Of a DNA stretch of 64,000 nucleotides, positions 49,559 through 58,946 are shown piece after piece. The first letter of the stretch is position 1. The number at the start of each line of letters is the position of its first letter. The notes beneath the pieces were generated by a model that saw only the letters and a list, made by a program, of their open reading frames with translations, had not been told where the DNA came from and ran no database searches. The stretch is from an uncultured Lachnospiraceae bacterium. Lineage in GTDB: Bacteria > Bacillota > Clostridia > Lachnospirales > Lachnospiraceae. Where the stretch lies: contig CANREB010000007.1 in the NCBI GenBank assembly GCA_947629525.1, positions 26,371 through 90,370 of the forward strand, in the 5' to 3' direction. Position numbers and translations under genes: made by a program.

Positions 49559-51007
49559 ATGTATAATGATAAAATATATGAATGTCCGGAACAGACAGGG
49601 TTGAAAGAGGAGTGCGGAGTTTTCGGTATTTACGATTTTGACGGAAACGACGTGGCATCGACTATTTATTATGGACTTTTCGCGCTGCAGCACAGAGGGC
49701 AGGAAAGCTGCGGCATCGCCGTAAGCGACACAAACGGTCCGCAGCGCAAGGTATTGTCGCATAAAGGGATGGGGCTGGTAAACGAAGTCTTTACGCAGGA
49801 TGAACTTGAGAGCATGAAAGGCGATATCGGTGTAGGTCATGTCCGTTATTCCACGGCGGGAGCGTCTACTCGTGAAAATGCCCAGCCGTTGGTTTTAAAC
49901 TATGTCAAAGGCACGCTTGCGCTTGCTCATAACGGAAATCTGATAAACGCGGCGGAGCTGCGACGTGAACTGGAGTATACGGGGGCGATCTTTCAGACGA
50001 CTATAGATTCGGAAGTGATCGCATACCATATCGCGCGCGAACGTCTCAATTCAAAGACAGTCGAAGAGGCGGTAAACAGGGCATGCAGCAAGATAAAAGG
50101 CGCGTATTCGCTTGTAGTTATGAGCCCGAGAAAACTTATCGGGGCGCGTGACCCCTACGGATTCAGACCGCTCTGTATAGGCAGACGCGAAAACAGCTAT
50201 ATCATTGCTTCCGAAAACTGTGCGCTTGATACCATAGGCGCGGAGTTTGTGAGGGATGTGCTGCCGGGGGAGACTGTGACTATCACACCCGAAAACGGCA
50301 TTACCTCGGATATGACAAGAGCTCTGCCTGAAAAAGAGCATGCAAGATGCGTGTTTGAGTACATATATTTTGCACGGCCTGACAGTACGATCGACGGCGT
50401 AAACGTATATTCGTCACGCATACAGGCAGGACGTTTCCTTGCCATTGATTCGCCTGTCGAAGCCGATTTGGTAGTAGGAGTACCGGAGTCGGGATACGGC
50501 GCTGCGCTGGGGTATTCTTTACAGTCGGGCATTCCATACGGTATGGCTTTTGTAAAGAACGGATATGTGGGAAGAACATTTATAAAACCTAAGCAGAGCA
50601 GCAGAGAGTCGAGCGTTAAGGTAAAGCTTAATGTTTTAAAAGAAAATGTAAATAATAAGCGCATTGTTATGATAGACGATTCGATCGTGCGCGGCACGAC
50701 ATCAGACCGAATAGTAAGGATGCTTCGCGACGCGGGAGCAAAGGAAGTTCATGTGCGTATTGCTTCACCGCCGTTTTTATGGCCCTGCTATTTTGGCACG
50801 GACATACCCGCGCGTGAACAGCTTCTCGCTTATAACAGGACTGTTGAGGACATACGTAAGATCATCGGGGCGGACACATTTGCCTATCTTGACATATCAC
50901 GTCTTGAAGGCATTGTGGACGGGTTAAATATCTGCAAGGGATGTTTTAACGGTAAATACCCTATGGAACCGCCCAAAGAGGATATACGCGGTGAGTATGA
51001 AGCATAG
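49559..51007 (+). CDS. purF: Amidophosphoribosyltransferase
   Basis: 482 residues. Uses glutamine and PRPP for the first committed step of purine synthesis. The Ntn-type nucleophile Cys is in EECGVFGIYDF after a short propeptide, the PRPP-loop is IVMIDDSIVRGTTSDR near residue 365, and the C-terminal Cys region suggests an iron-sulfur site (ICKGCF). It starts 50 nt after purC. Confidence 0.96.
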   Translation: MYNDKIYECPEQTGLKEECGVFGIYDFDGNDVASTIYYGLFALQHRGQESCGIAVSDTNGPQRKVLSHKGMGLVNEVFTQDELESMKGDIGVGHVRYSTAGASTRENAQPLVLNYVKGTLALAHNGNLINAAELRRELEYTGAIFQTTIDSEVIAYHIARERLNSKTVEEAVNRACSKIKGAYSLVVMSPRKLIGARDPYGFRPLCIGRRENSYIIASENCALDTIGAEFVRDVLPGETVTITPENGITSDMTRALPEKEHARCVFEYIYFARPDSTIDGVNVYSSRIQAGRFLAIDSPVEADLVVGVPESGYGAALGYSLQSGIPYGMAFVKNGYVGRTFIKPKQSSRESSVKVKLNVLKENVNNKRIVMIDDSIVRGTTSDRIVRMLRDAGAKEVHVRIASPPFLWPCYFGTDIPAREQLLAYNRTVEDIRKIIGADTFAYLDISRLEGIVDGLNICKGCFNGKYPMEPPKEDIRGEYEA

Positions 51008-51030
51008 ATGTTTTAGAAAAGAGGTAGATT

Positions 51031-52482
51031 ATGAGTACAGACAGGTATACAAGTCCGCTCTCTGAGCGATATGCGAGCAAGGAGATGCAGTACATATTTT
51101 CACAGGATATGAAATTTAAGACGTGGAGGCGGTTGTGGATAGCACTTGCCGAGACGGAGATGGAACTGGGGCTGAGCGAAAACGGAAAGCCCGTGATAAC
51201 TCAGGAGCAGATCGACGAGCTTAAGGCACATGCCGAGGATATAAATTATGAAGTGGCAAGAGAACGCGAAAAGCTTGTACGCCATGACGTTATGAGCCAT
51301 GTTTACGCATACGGACAGCAGTGTCCGAAAGCGGCGGGAATAATACACCTTGGCGCCACTTCATGCTATGTCGGAGATAATACGGATATTATCGTGATGA
51401 GTGAAGCTTTAAAGCTTGTCCACAAAAAACTTGTAAGTGTTATCGAAGAACTTGCGCGTTTTGCGGATAAGTACAAGGATCTGCCGACGCTTGCGTTTAC
51501 GCATTTCCAACCGGCGCAGCCTACGACAGTCGGGAAGCGTGCCACGCTCTGGCTTCAGGAGTTCCTTATGGATCTGGAAGATTTGGAATATGTGTCGGGC
51601 AGTTTAAAACTTCTCGGTTCAAAGGGAACGACAGGTACGCAGGCAAGTTTTTTGGAACTTTTTAACGGAGATAATGAGACGATAGATAAGATAGACCCGA
51701 TGATAGCAGAAAAAATGGGATTTAAGGAATGCTATGCCGTATCTGGACAGACATATTCGCGCAAAGTTGACACAAGAGTGGCGAATGTCCTTGCGGGGAT
51801 AGCGGCGAGCGCCCATAAAATGTCAAACGACATAAGGCTTTTGCAGCACTTAAAAGAAGTGGAAGAACCGTTTGAAAAAAATCAGATAGGTTCATCGGCA
51901 ATGGCATACAAGCGTAATCCCATGCGTTCGGAGCGTATCGCATCGCTTTCGCGTTATGTTATGATAGATGCGCTCAATCCCGCGATAACTTCGGCGACGC
52001 AGTGGTTTGAGAGGACGCTTGACGATTCGGCAAACAAGCGCCTTTCAATTCCCGAGGGATTTCTTGCGGTGGACGGTATACTCGACCTCTGCCTGAATGT
52101 AGTGGACGGACTTGTGGTATATGATAAAGTCATCAGAAAACATATGTTTGCGGAACTTCCGTTCATGGCGACGGAAAACATCATGATGGATGCCGTAAAG
52201 AATGGCGGCAACCGACAGGAACTGCATGAGAAGATAAGAAAGCTTTCAATGGAGGCAGGAAGAAATGTCAAGGTTGAGGGCAAAGATAACAACCTGCTTG
52301 AGCTTATCGCGGCGGACAGCGGATTTAACCTGACGCTTGAGGAGCTTCAGGCGGCGATGGAGCCTTCAAAATATGTCGGACGTGCGCCGCTGCAAGTGGA
52401 GAACTTTTTAAATAATGTCGTAAAGCCCGTATTGGAGGCAAACAAGGCGGAGCTTGGCGTTAAAGCCGATATTTCTGTCTGA
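51031..52482 (+). CDS. purB: Adenylosuccinate lyase
   Basis: 483 residues. Catalyses two elimination steps in purine synthesis, SAICAR to AICAR and adenylosuccinate to AMP. The fumarase-superfamily signature GSSAMAYKRNPMRSERI lies near residue 290 and HLGATSCYVGDNTD near residue 105. The gene begins 23 nt after purF. Confidence 0.96.
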   Translation: MSTDRYTSPLSERYASKEMQYIFSQDMKFKTWRRLWIALAETEMELGLSENGKPVITQEQIDELKAHAEDINYEVAREREKLVRHDVMSHVYAYGQQCPKAAGIIHLGATSCYVGDNTDIIVMSEALKLVHKKLVSVIEELARFADKYKDLPTLAFTHFQPAQPTTVGKRATLWLQEFLMDLEDLEYVSGSLKLLGSKGTTGTQASFLELFNGDNETIDKIDPMIAEKMGFKECYAVSGQTYSRKVDTRVANVLAGIAASAHKMSNDIRLLQHLKEVEEPFEKNQIGSSAMAYKRNPMRSERIASLSRYVMIDALNPAITSATQWFERTLDDSANKRLSIPEGFLAVDGILDLCLNVVDGLVVYDKVIRKHMFAELPFMATENIMMDAVKNGGNRQELHEKIRKLSMEAGRNVKVEGKDNNLLELIAADSGFNLTLEELQAAMEPSKYVGRAPLQVENFLNNVVKPVLEANKAELGVKADISV

Positions 52483-52566
52483 TTTTTGTTTACATATCGG
52501 GAAAAAAGATGTATTATAAAAAACGGTGTAACTGCATCAAATATATAAAGACGCGGAGGTATGACA

Positions 52567-53874
52567 ATGGTTAAGGCGGTAGTAGGAGCTAATTGGGGCG
52601 ACGAGGGAAAGGGCAAAATTACGGATATGCTTGCACAGAAGGCAGATATCATCATACGCTTTCAGGGCGGGGCAAACGCGGGACATACGATTGTAAACAA
52701 TTACGGTAAATTTGCGCTGCATACACTTCCTTCGGGCGTGTTTTACGGTCATACGACAAATATTATCGGCAACGGAGTGGCACTTAACATTCCCGTGCTT
52801 ATGAAGGAAATCAAGTCAATCACGGACAGAAACGTCCCTATGCCAAAGATACTTGTGTCGGACAGGGCGCAGATAGTGATGCCTTATCATGTGCTGTTTG
52901 ACCAGTACGAGGAAGAAAGGCTTGGCGGCAAGTCGTTCGGCTCTACAAAGTCAGGTATAGCGCCGTTTTATTCCGATAAATACGCAAAGATAGGCTTTCA
53001 GGTCAGCGAGCTTTTTGATGAGGAGATTTTAAAGGATAAGGTTAAGCGTGTGGCGGAGCAGAAGAATGTTATTTTGGAGCATTTATACCACATGCCGCTC
53101 ATTGATACGGATGAGCTTTTGTCCACTCTGCATGAATATAGAGACATGATTGAGCCGTATGTATGCGATGTCGCTACATATTTATATGACGCCATAAATG
53201 CGGGCAAGGAAATCCTGCTCGAGGGACAGCTTGGTACGCTCAAGGACCCCGACCACGGTATTTATCCGATGGTCACGTCATCGTCTACTTTGGCGGCATA
53301 CGGCGCTATCGGCGCGGGGCTTCCGCCTTATGAGATAAAAGAGATTTACACGGTATGCAAGGCATACTCTTCGGCAGTCGGCGCGGGTGCGTTCGTATCT
53401 GAAATCTTCGGCGACGAGGCGGATGAGCTAAGGCGCAGAGGAGGCGACGGCGGCGAATACGGCGCGACTACGGGGCGTCCCAGAAGAATGGGTTGGTTTG
53501 ACTGCGTTGCGTCAAAGTACGGATGCCGTATGCAGGGTACTACGGATGTATGCTTCACGGTGCTTGACGTACTCGGTTATCTTGATGAAATCCCCGTATG
53601 TACAGGTTACGAGATCGACGGCGAGGTCACGACGCAGTTCCCCGTCACGTCAAAGCTTGAAAAGGCTAAGCCCGTATTTGAGAAGCTTCCGGGATGGAAA
53701 TGCGAGATACGTGGTATAAAGAAATATGAAGATCTGCCCGAGAACTGCCGCAGGTATGTGGAGTTTATCGAGGAACATATAGGATATCCTATTACCCATA
53801 TAAGCAACGGACCGTCGCGTGAGGACATTATTTACCGTGAAAGTCCATTGAAAAAAAATAATATTCTCAATTGA
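52567..53874 (+). CDS. purA: Adenylosuccinate synthetase
   Basis: 435 residues. GTP-dependent ligation of IMP to aspartate, first step to AMP. Features: GANWGDEGKGKITD with the P-loop-like GDEGKGK, GGANAGHTIV near residue 38, and EGQLGTLKDPDHGIYP near residue 220. I chose the ATG at 52567, which has GGAGGT 6 nt away; an ATG at 52561 is too close. Together with guaB it splits IMP between AMP and GMP. Confidence 0.96.
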   Translation: MVKAVVGANWGDEGKGKITDMLAQKADIIIRFQGGANAGHTIVNNYGKFALHTLPSGVFYGHTTNIIGNGVALNIPVLMKEIKSITDRNVPMPKILVSDRAQIVMPYHVLFDQYEEERLGGKSFGSTKSGIAPFYSDKYAKIGFQVSELFDEEILKDKVKRVAEQKNVILEHLYHMPLIDTDELLSTLHEYRDMIEPYVCDVATYLYDAINAGKEILLEGQLGTLKDPDHGIYPMVTSSSTLAAYGAIGAGLPPYEIKEIYTVCKAYSSAVGAGAFVSEIFGDEADELRRRGGDGGEYGATTGRPRRMGWFDCVASKYGCRMQGTTDVCFTVLDVLGYLDEIPVCTGYEIDGEVTTQFPVTSKLEKAKPVFEKLPGWKCEIRGIKKYEDLPENCRRYVEFIEEHIGYPITHISNGPSREDIIYRESPLKKNNILN

Positions 53875-53899
53875 TATTTTTGTGCAAGTGTGCTAGTAT
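53871..53899 (+). promoter_or_regulatory. Promoter of the nucleoside transporter operon
   Basis: TTGATA (53871-53876), a 17-bp spacer, TAGTAT (53894-53899), overlapping the purA stop codon. An imperfect GC-rich hairpin (AAGCGCC..GGCGTTT) lies in the leader. Confidence 0.65.
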
Positions 53900-53978
53900 G
53901 TAGGGGTAAGCGTGAGTTATCGCGCAGGGAAGCGCCGGACGGCGTTTCAATTTGTTGTTTTCACAAGGAGGAGAAATT

Positions 53979-55190
53979 ATGAAAAAGAAAACATTGTCAC
54001 TTGTGTTGGCATCTGCTATGGTATTGTCCATGACAGCATGCGGCGGTTCAAACGATACGCCCGCGACTGATACGGCAGCCGACACGGAAACAGCTTCTTC
54101 GGCAGAGACAGAGGCAGCAACGGAAACAGCGGCTGAGTCACAGACACAGGAAGCAGAGACAGGAGCAGCAGAACAGACCGAGACCACAGTTGAGGGCAAG
54201 ATAGCGCTTGTTACGGATGTAGGCACTATCGACGACGAGTCTTTCAATCAGGCGACTTGGGAAGGCGTACAGCAGTACGGAGATGCTCACGGCATCGAGT
54301 ACACATACTATCAGCCCACAGAGGACAGCACGGAAGAGAGAATAAACCAGATCGACCTTGCCGTAAGCGAGGGCGCTACGGTAGTAGTACTTCCGGGATA
54401 TCTGTTCGGTGAGACGCTTTCAGAGGTTCAGACAACATATCCTGATGTCAACTTCATTGCGGTTGATGTTTCAGAGAGCGATATGACAGCACCCATCGAG
54501 CCGAACGCTTATGCATGTACATTCAGCGAGGAGCAGGCAGGTTATCTTGCAGGATACGCGGCAGTTAAGGACGGCTATACAAAGCTTGGCTTCCTTGGCG
54601 GTATGGCAGTACCCGCAGTTATCAGATACGGTTACGGTTATGTACAGGGTATCAATGATGCGGCACAGGAACTTGGCGTAGAAGTAGACGTTAAGTACAC
54701 ATACGGCGGACAGTTCTTCGGCGATGCCAATATCACGGCAAAGATGGAGAGCTGGTACGCAGACGGTACAGAGATCGTATTCGCGTGCGGCGGCGGTATC
54801 TATACATCAGCTATGGAAGCGGCGCTTAATTATGACGGTATGATAATCGGCGTAGATGTTGACCAGCATTCAGTCGGCGAGGGAAATGCTTACAATCCCG
54901 TGCTTACATCTGCTATGAAGGGACTTACATCTACAGTAGTGGACAAGCTTGACGCATGCTTTACAGGCAACTGGTCTTCGATAGGAGGACAGATACAGAA
55001 CCTCGGTCTTGCCGACGGCGATTATATAGGGCTTCCTACAGACGATGCTTCATGGGCATTTAAGACATTTACAAAGGATGAGTACAATACGCTTCTTGAA
55101 GGCATTAAGGACGGCAGTATCGAGATTTCAAACGATACGGAGAACGAGCCTGAGGTTGGCGAGGGCGTGACAGTAAGCTATATTGATTAA
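53979..55190 (+). CDS. BmpA-family nucleoside-binding lipoprotein
   Basis: 403 residues from the ATG at 53979 behind AAGGAGG. Signal peptide with lipobox SMTAC, a low-complexity Thr/Ala/Glu/Gln linker of about 45 residues, then a periplasmic-binding fold starting KIALVTDVGTIDDESFNQAT, with the family phrase GVDVDQHS near residue 295. It delivers nucleosides (purine type in known PnrA/BmpA proteins) to the downstream permease. Terminator at its end would raise its level relative to the channel genes. Confidence 0.92.
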   Translation: MKKKTLSLVLASAMVLSMTACGGSNDTPATDTAADTETASSAETEAATETAAESQTQEAETGAAEQTETTVEGKIALVTDVGTIDDESFNQATWEGVQQYGDAHGIEYTYYQPTEDSTEERINQIDLAVSEGATVVVLPGYLFGETLSEVQTTYPDVNFIAVDVSESDMTAPIEPNAYACTFSEEQAGYLAGYAAVKDGYTKLGFLGGMAVPAVIRYGYGYVQGINDAAQELGVEVDVKYTYGGQFFGDANITAKMESWYADGTEIVFACGGGIYTSAMEAALNYDGMIIGVDVDQHSVGEGNAYNPVLTSAMKGLTSTVVDKLDACFTGNWSSIGGQIQNLGLADGDYIGLPTDDASWAFKTFTKDEYNTLLEGIKDGSIEISNDTENEPEVGEGVTVSYID

Positions 55191-55196
55191 TCATAT

Positions 55197-55230
55197 GGGG
55201 AAGGGTTCGATAAAGCCCTTCCCCTTTTTT
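55197..55230 (+). terminator. Attenuating terminator inside the transporter operon
   Basis: A perfect 9-bp GC stem (55197-55205 with 55216-55224) followed by six T, located between the binding protein and the ATPase gene. Partial readthrough would give more binding protein than transporter. Confidence 0.85.
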
Positions 55231-55267
55231 AAATATAAGCGCTTTGGAGCGCGGAAAAGAGGCAGGG

Positions 55268-56809
55268 ATGGGAAATAGCGAGTATATCATTGAGATGCTG
55301 AACATCACAAAGGAATTTCCGGGAATCAAGGCTAACGATAATGTTACCTTACAGCTAAAAAAGGGTGAGATACATGCGCTGCTTGGCGAAAACGGAGCGG
55401 GCAAGTCAACCCTTATGAGCATTCTTTTCGGGCTTTATCAGCCGACGAGCGGCATAATAAAGAAAAACGGAAAAGAAGTAAAGATCAATAATCCGAATGA
55501 TGCAAATGCTTTGAATATAGGCATGGTGCATCAGCACTTTAAGCTTGTGGAATGTTTTTCAGTGTTAGATAACATTATCCTTGGCATTGAACCTGCCAAA
55601 GGATTGTTTTTAAGCAAAAAGGGAGCAAGGGAGAAAGTCTTGGCTCTCAGCGATAAATACGGTCTGAAAGTAGACCCTGACGCCATAATATCGGATATCA
55701 CGGTGGGAATGCAGCAGCGCACGGAGATTTTAAAGATGCTGTACCGCGACAACGAGATACTTATTTTTGACGAGCCGACGGCTGTACTGACGCCGCAGGA
55801 GATAGACGAGCTTATGAAGATAATGAAAAACCTTGCAAATGAAGGCAAGTCGATACTTTTCATTACACATAAGTTAAATGAGATCATGGCGGTATCAGAC
55901 AGATGTACAATACTTAGAAAAGGCAAGTATATAGGCACGGTAAATATCGCAGATACCACCAAGGAAGAACTTTCCAAGATGATGGTAGGGCGCAGCGTCA
56001 ACTTTAAGGTTGACAAAAAGCCTGCAAATGTGGGTAATACAGTGCTGAAAATAGAAAATATGACAGTACCCAGCAAGATGCACAAAAACAATGCGGTAAA
56101 AAATGTGTCGCTTGAGGTACATCGCGGCGAGATAGTATGTATAGCGGGAATTGACGGCAATGGTCAGACGGAATTTGTACATGCGCTTACGGGGCTTGAG
56201 AAAATGAGTTCCGGAACGATTTTGTTTGACGGCGAGGATATATCAAAAGCGAGCATACGTGAGCGTTCCAAGAGCGGTATGAGCCATATCCCCGAGGACA
56301 GGCATAAACATGGGCTTGTACTTGACTATACGCTTGAGCAGAATATGGTTCTGCAGCGTTATTGGGAGAGTGATTTCCAAAAGGCAGGATTTATAAAACA
56401 GGGCGCCGTGAGGGAATATGCCGAAAGGCTTATTGAGCAGTACGACGTGAGGAGCGGGCAGGGACCTGCCACTATAGCGCGCAGCATGTCGGGAGGCAAT
56501 CAGCAGAAGGCAATTATAGCGCGCGAGATAGACAAAAATCCTGATCTTCTTGTGGCGGTACAGCCGACGAGAGGTCTTGACGTAGGCGCTATCGAGTATA
56601 TCCACAGTCAGCTTGTGGCGCAGAGGGATAAAGGAAAGGCTGTTCTTCTTGTATCGCTTGAACTTGATGAAGTTATGAATGTTTCCGACAGGATCCTGGT
56701 AATGTATGAGGGGGAGATAGTCGGTGAACTTGACCCTAAGACGACGACGGTTGAAGAACTTGGTCTTTATATGGCGGGTGCCAAAAGAAAAACAGGGGGG
56801 CAGGTATGA
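55268..56809 (+). CDS. Nucleoside ABC transporter ATPase (two ATPase domains)
   Basis: 513 residues from the ATG at 55268 behind AGAGG. Two fused nucleotide-binding domains, as in NupA/YufO and ribose RbsA-type ATPases. The first has GENGAGKSTLM near residue 41 and the signature DITVGMQQR (variant) with IFDEPTAVLT; the second is degenerate at its Walker A (GIDGNGQTEFV) and has SGGNQQKAIIAREI. The degenerate second P-loop is typical for this family. Drives uptake by the two following permeases. Confidence 0.93.
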   Translation: MGNSEYIIEMLNITKEFPGIKANDNVTLQLKKGEIHALLGENGAGKSTLMSILFGLYQPTSGIIKKNGKEVKINNPNDANALNIGMVHQHFKLVECFSVLDNIILGIEPAKGLFLSKKGAREKVLALSDKYGLKVDPDAIISDITVGMQQRTEILKMLYRDNEILIFDEPTAVLTPQEIDELMKIMKNLANEGKSILFITHKLNEIMAVSDRCTILRKGKYIGTVNIADTTKEELSKMMVGRSVNFKVDKKPANVGNTVLKIENMTVPSKMHKNNAVKNVSLEVHRGEIVCIAGIDGNGQTEFVHALTGLEKMSSGTILFDGEDISKASIRERSKSGMSHIPEDRHKHGLVLDYTLEQNMVLQRYWESDFQKAGFIKQGAVREYAERLIEQYDVRSGQGPATIARSMSGGNQQKAIIAREIDKNPDLLVAVQPTRGLDVGAIEYIHSQLVAQRDKGKAVLLVSLELDEVMNVSDRILVMYEGEIVGELDPKTTTVEELGLYMAGAKRKTGGQV

Positions 56810-57936
56810 AAAACAAGAAAAGCAAATTAAATCTTTCATCGGGTGTTATGTCGGTGGTCGCTTCGTTTATATGTATCATAATCGGACTGTTGGTAGGACT
56901 TGTGATATTGTACTGCATAAACAGTGAAAACGCGCTTGACGGTTTCAGCCGTATAATTAAAGGCGGTTTTTATCTGATGCCGAAAGGTATAGGTACAGTG
57001 CTTTCACAGGCGGCGCCTCTTATCATGACGGGACTTTCCGTGGCGTTTGCGTTTAAGACAGGACTATTTAACATCGGTGCGGCGGGTCAGTATACGCTTG
57101 GCGCGTTAGGCGCATTGTATTTTGCGCTTGTGCTTCATATGCCTTGGTATGTGTGCCTTTTGGCGGCGATGGTTTTCGGCGCGGTATGGGGTGCTATCCC
57201 GGGTATATTTAAAGCATATTTTAATGTAAACGAGGTTATCACGGCGATAATGTTCAACTGGATAGGGCTTTATGCCGTGAATGAGATCATATATAGGGGT
57301 GCTATCGGAGATATGTATGACTTAAAGACTACCAAAACATACAGTCTCAGGAACGCCGCCCCGCAGTCGGTCATTCCCGATTTTGGCATGAACAGTATAT
57401 TTAATACGAAATCAACGACTATAGCCATATTTATAGCGGTGGCGATAGCGGTGCTCATCTATATAGTGATAAATAAAACAACGTTCGGATATGAACTGAA
57501 AGCGTGTGGGCATAATAAGGATGCCGCGCGGTATGCAGGTATAAATGAAAAAAGGAATATCGTCCTTTCAATGACAATAGCGGGCGCGCTTGCAGGCATA
57601 GGCGCGGGGCTTTACTATCTGTCAGGCGTTGCCGAATGGAATCCTCAGGTCAGTACGGCGCTTCCTGCTATGGGATTTAACGGTATTCCCGTGGCGCTTC
57701 TTGCGCTGAGCAATCCGATAGGCGTGATATTTGCAGCGCTTTTCGTGTCCCATATTACGGTAGGAGGAGGATATCTTCCGACTAAGTATTTTCAGCCTGA
57801 GATAGCAGATGTGATCATAGCTGTCATCATCTATCTGTGCGCATTTGTTATGCTGTTTAAAGGTGTTGTGGCAAACGCGTTATCGGGCAGAAAGAAAAAA
57901 GATGTCCCGAATAGCGGAAAGGGGGCGGATGAATAA
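56806..57936 (+). CDS. Nucleoside ABC transporter permease 1
   Basis: 376 residues, eight or more membrane helices, with GLFNIGAAGQYTLGALGAL near residue 88 and LKACGHNKDAARYAGI near residue 230, both characteristic of YufP/NupB-like permeases. It overlaps the ATPase gene by 4 nt and the next permease by 1 nt, indicating tight coupling. Confidence 0.92.
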   Translation: MKNKKSKLNLSSGVMSVVASFICIIIGLLVGLVILYCINSENALDGFSRIIKGGFYLMPKGIGTVLSQAAPLIMTGLSVAFAFKTGLFNIGAAGQYTLGALGALYFALVLHMPWYVCLLAAMVFGAVWGAIPGIFKAYFNVNEVITAIMFNWIGLYAVNEIIYRGAIGDMYDLKTTKTYSLRNAAPQSVIPDFGMNSIFNTKSTTIAIFIAVAIAVLIYIVINKTTFGYELKACGHNKDAARYAGINEKRNIVLSMTIAGALAGIGAGLYYLSGVAEWNPQVSTALPAMGFNGIPVALLALSNPIGVIFAALFVSHITVGGGYLPTKYFQPEIADVIIAVIIYLCAFVMLFKGVVANALSGRKKKDVPNSGKGADE

Positions 57937-58874
57937 TGTTTTTACTTCTTAAGTATACTCTGCTTTATGCTGTTGTTCTGATGCTTGTGGCGCTTGGCGG
58001 TATGTTTTCGGAGCGCAGCGGCGTTATCAATATCGCGCTTGAAGGCATTATGGCTATCGGCGGTCTTGCGGGTATCATAGTGCTTGTTGTGTTTGGTTCT
58101 TCTCTGCCTGCGGCAGCGCTCGTGACAGTGTCCATACTTGCGAGCGCGGTTGCGGGAATGATATATTCGCTTCTTCTTGCGTTTTCCGCTATCACGTTAA
58201 AAGCAGACCAGACTATCGGTGGAACGGCGCTTAATATGCTGGCGACAGCGGCGGCGGTAGTTATAGTCAAGGCTTACAACAACGCATCGACAGGCGGAAG
58301 CGGCTCGGCGTCGTCAAAGCTTTCGTATTCAAACACAGAGTTTATTTTCAGCGTGGGACCTCTGACATACAATATTTTCCTTATTATCGGGATAATATTG
58401 CTCATAGCTGCCTATGTATTTCTGTACAAGACTAAATACGGGCTGCGTCTGCGTGCCTGCGGTGAACATCCCCAGGCGGCTGATTCTGTCGGTATAAACG
58501 TATACAAGTGGCGTTATGCAGGCGTTATGATATCAGGATTTTTAGGAGGGCTTGGCGGATTTGCATACATTGTGCCGTCGGTGTCAACATGGAATTTTGA
58601 AGTAGGCGTTACGGGATTTGGCTTCCTTGCGCTTGCGGTAATGATATTCGGACAGTGGAAACCTTTCAGGATAGCGGCAGCGGCAGTGTTCTTTGCGATT
58701 TTTAAATCCCTTGCCAATATCGCGGACACGACTTTCCTGTCAAACCTGCATTTGTCAAAGAATATTTATGATATGATGCCGTTTATCGCATCAATGATAA
58801 TATTGGCGTTTACGTCGAAAAATTCACAGGCGCCGAAAGCGGAAGGCATCCCCTACGATAAAGGCGCAAGATGA
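57936..58874 (+). CDS. Nucleoside ABC transporter permease 2
   Basis: 312 residues, about eight membrane helices. ALGGMFSERSGVINIALEGI near the N-terminus and LRACGEHPQAADSVGINVYK near residue 175 match YufQ/NupC-like permeases. It pairs with permease 1 to form the channel. It ends 72 nt before the flagellin start, where a new promoter begins. Confidence 0.92.
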   Translation: MFLLLKYTLLYAVVLMLVALGGMFSERSGVINIALEGIMAIGGLAGIIVLVVFGSSLPAAALVTVSILASAVAGMIYSLLLAFSAITLKADQTIGGTALNMLATAAAVVIVKAYNNASTGGSGSASSKLSYSNTEFIFSVGPLTYNIFLIIGIILLIAAYVFLYKTKYGLRLRACGEHPQAADSVGINVYKWRYAGVMISGFLGGLGGFAYIVPSVSTWNFEVGVTGFGFLALAVMIFGQWKPFRIAAAAVFFAIFKSLANIADTTFLSNLHLSKNIYDMMPFIASMIILAFTSKNSQAPKAEGIPYDKGAR

Positions 58875-58886
58875 TTGCAAAAACTC

Positions 58887-58915
58887 TTGCCTGTTTCCAA
58901 GATTTGTAATATAAT
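58887..58915 (+). promoter_or_regulatory. Promoter of the flagellin gene
   Basis: TTGCCT (58887-58892), a 17-bp spacer and TATAAT (58910-58915). This is a sigma-A type, unlike the sigma-28 promoters common for flagellin genes. The space up to the start at 58947 is a natural place for a repressor or RNA-guided block. Confidence 0.65.
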
Positions 58916-58946
58916 CAAAGAAAAGGCGGAAAAAGGAGGGATTGGA

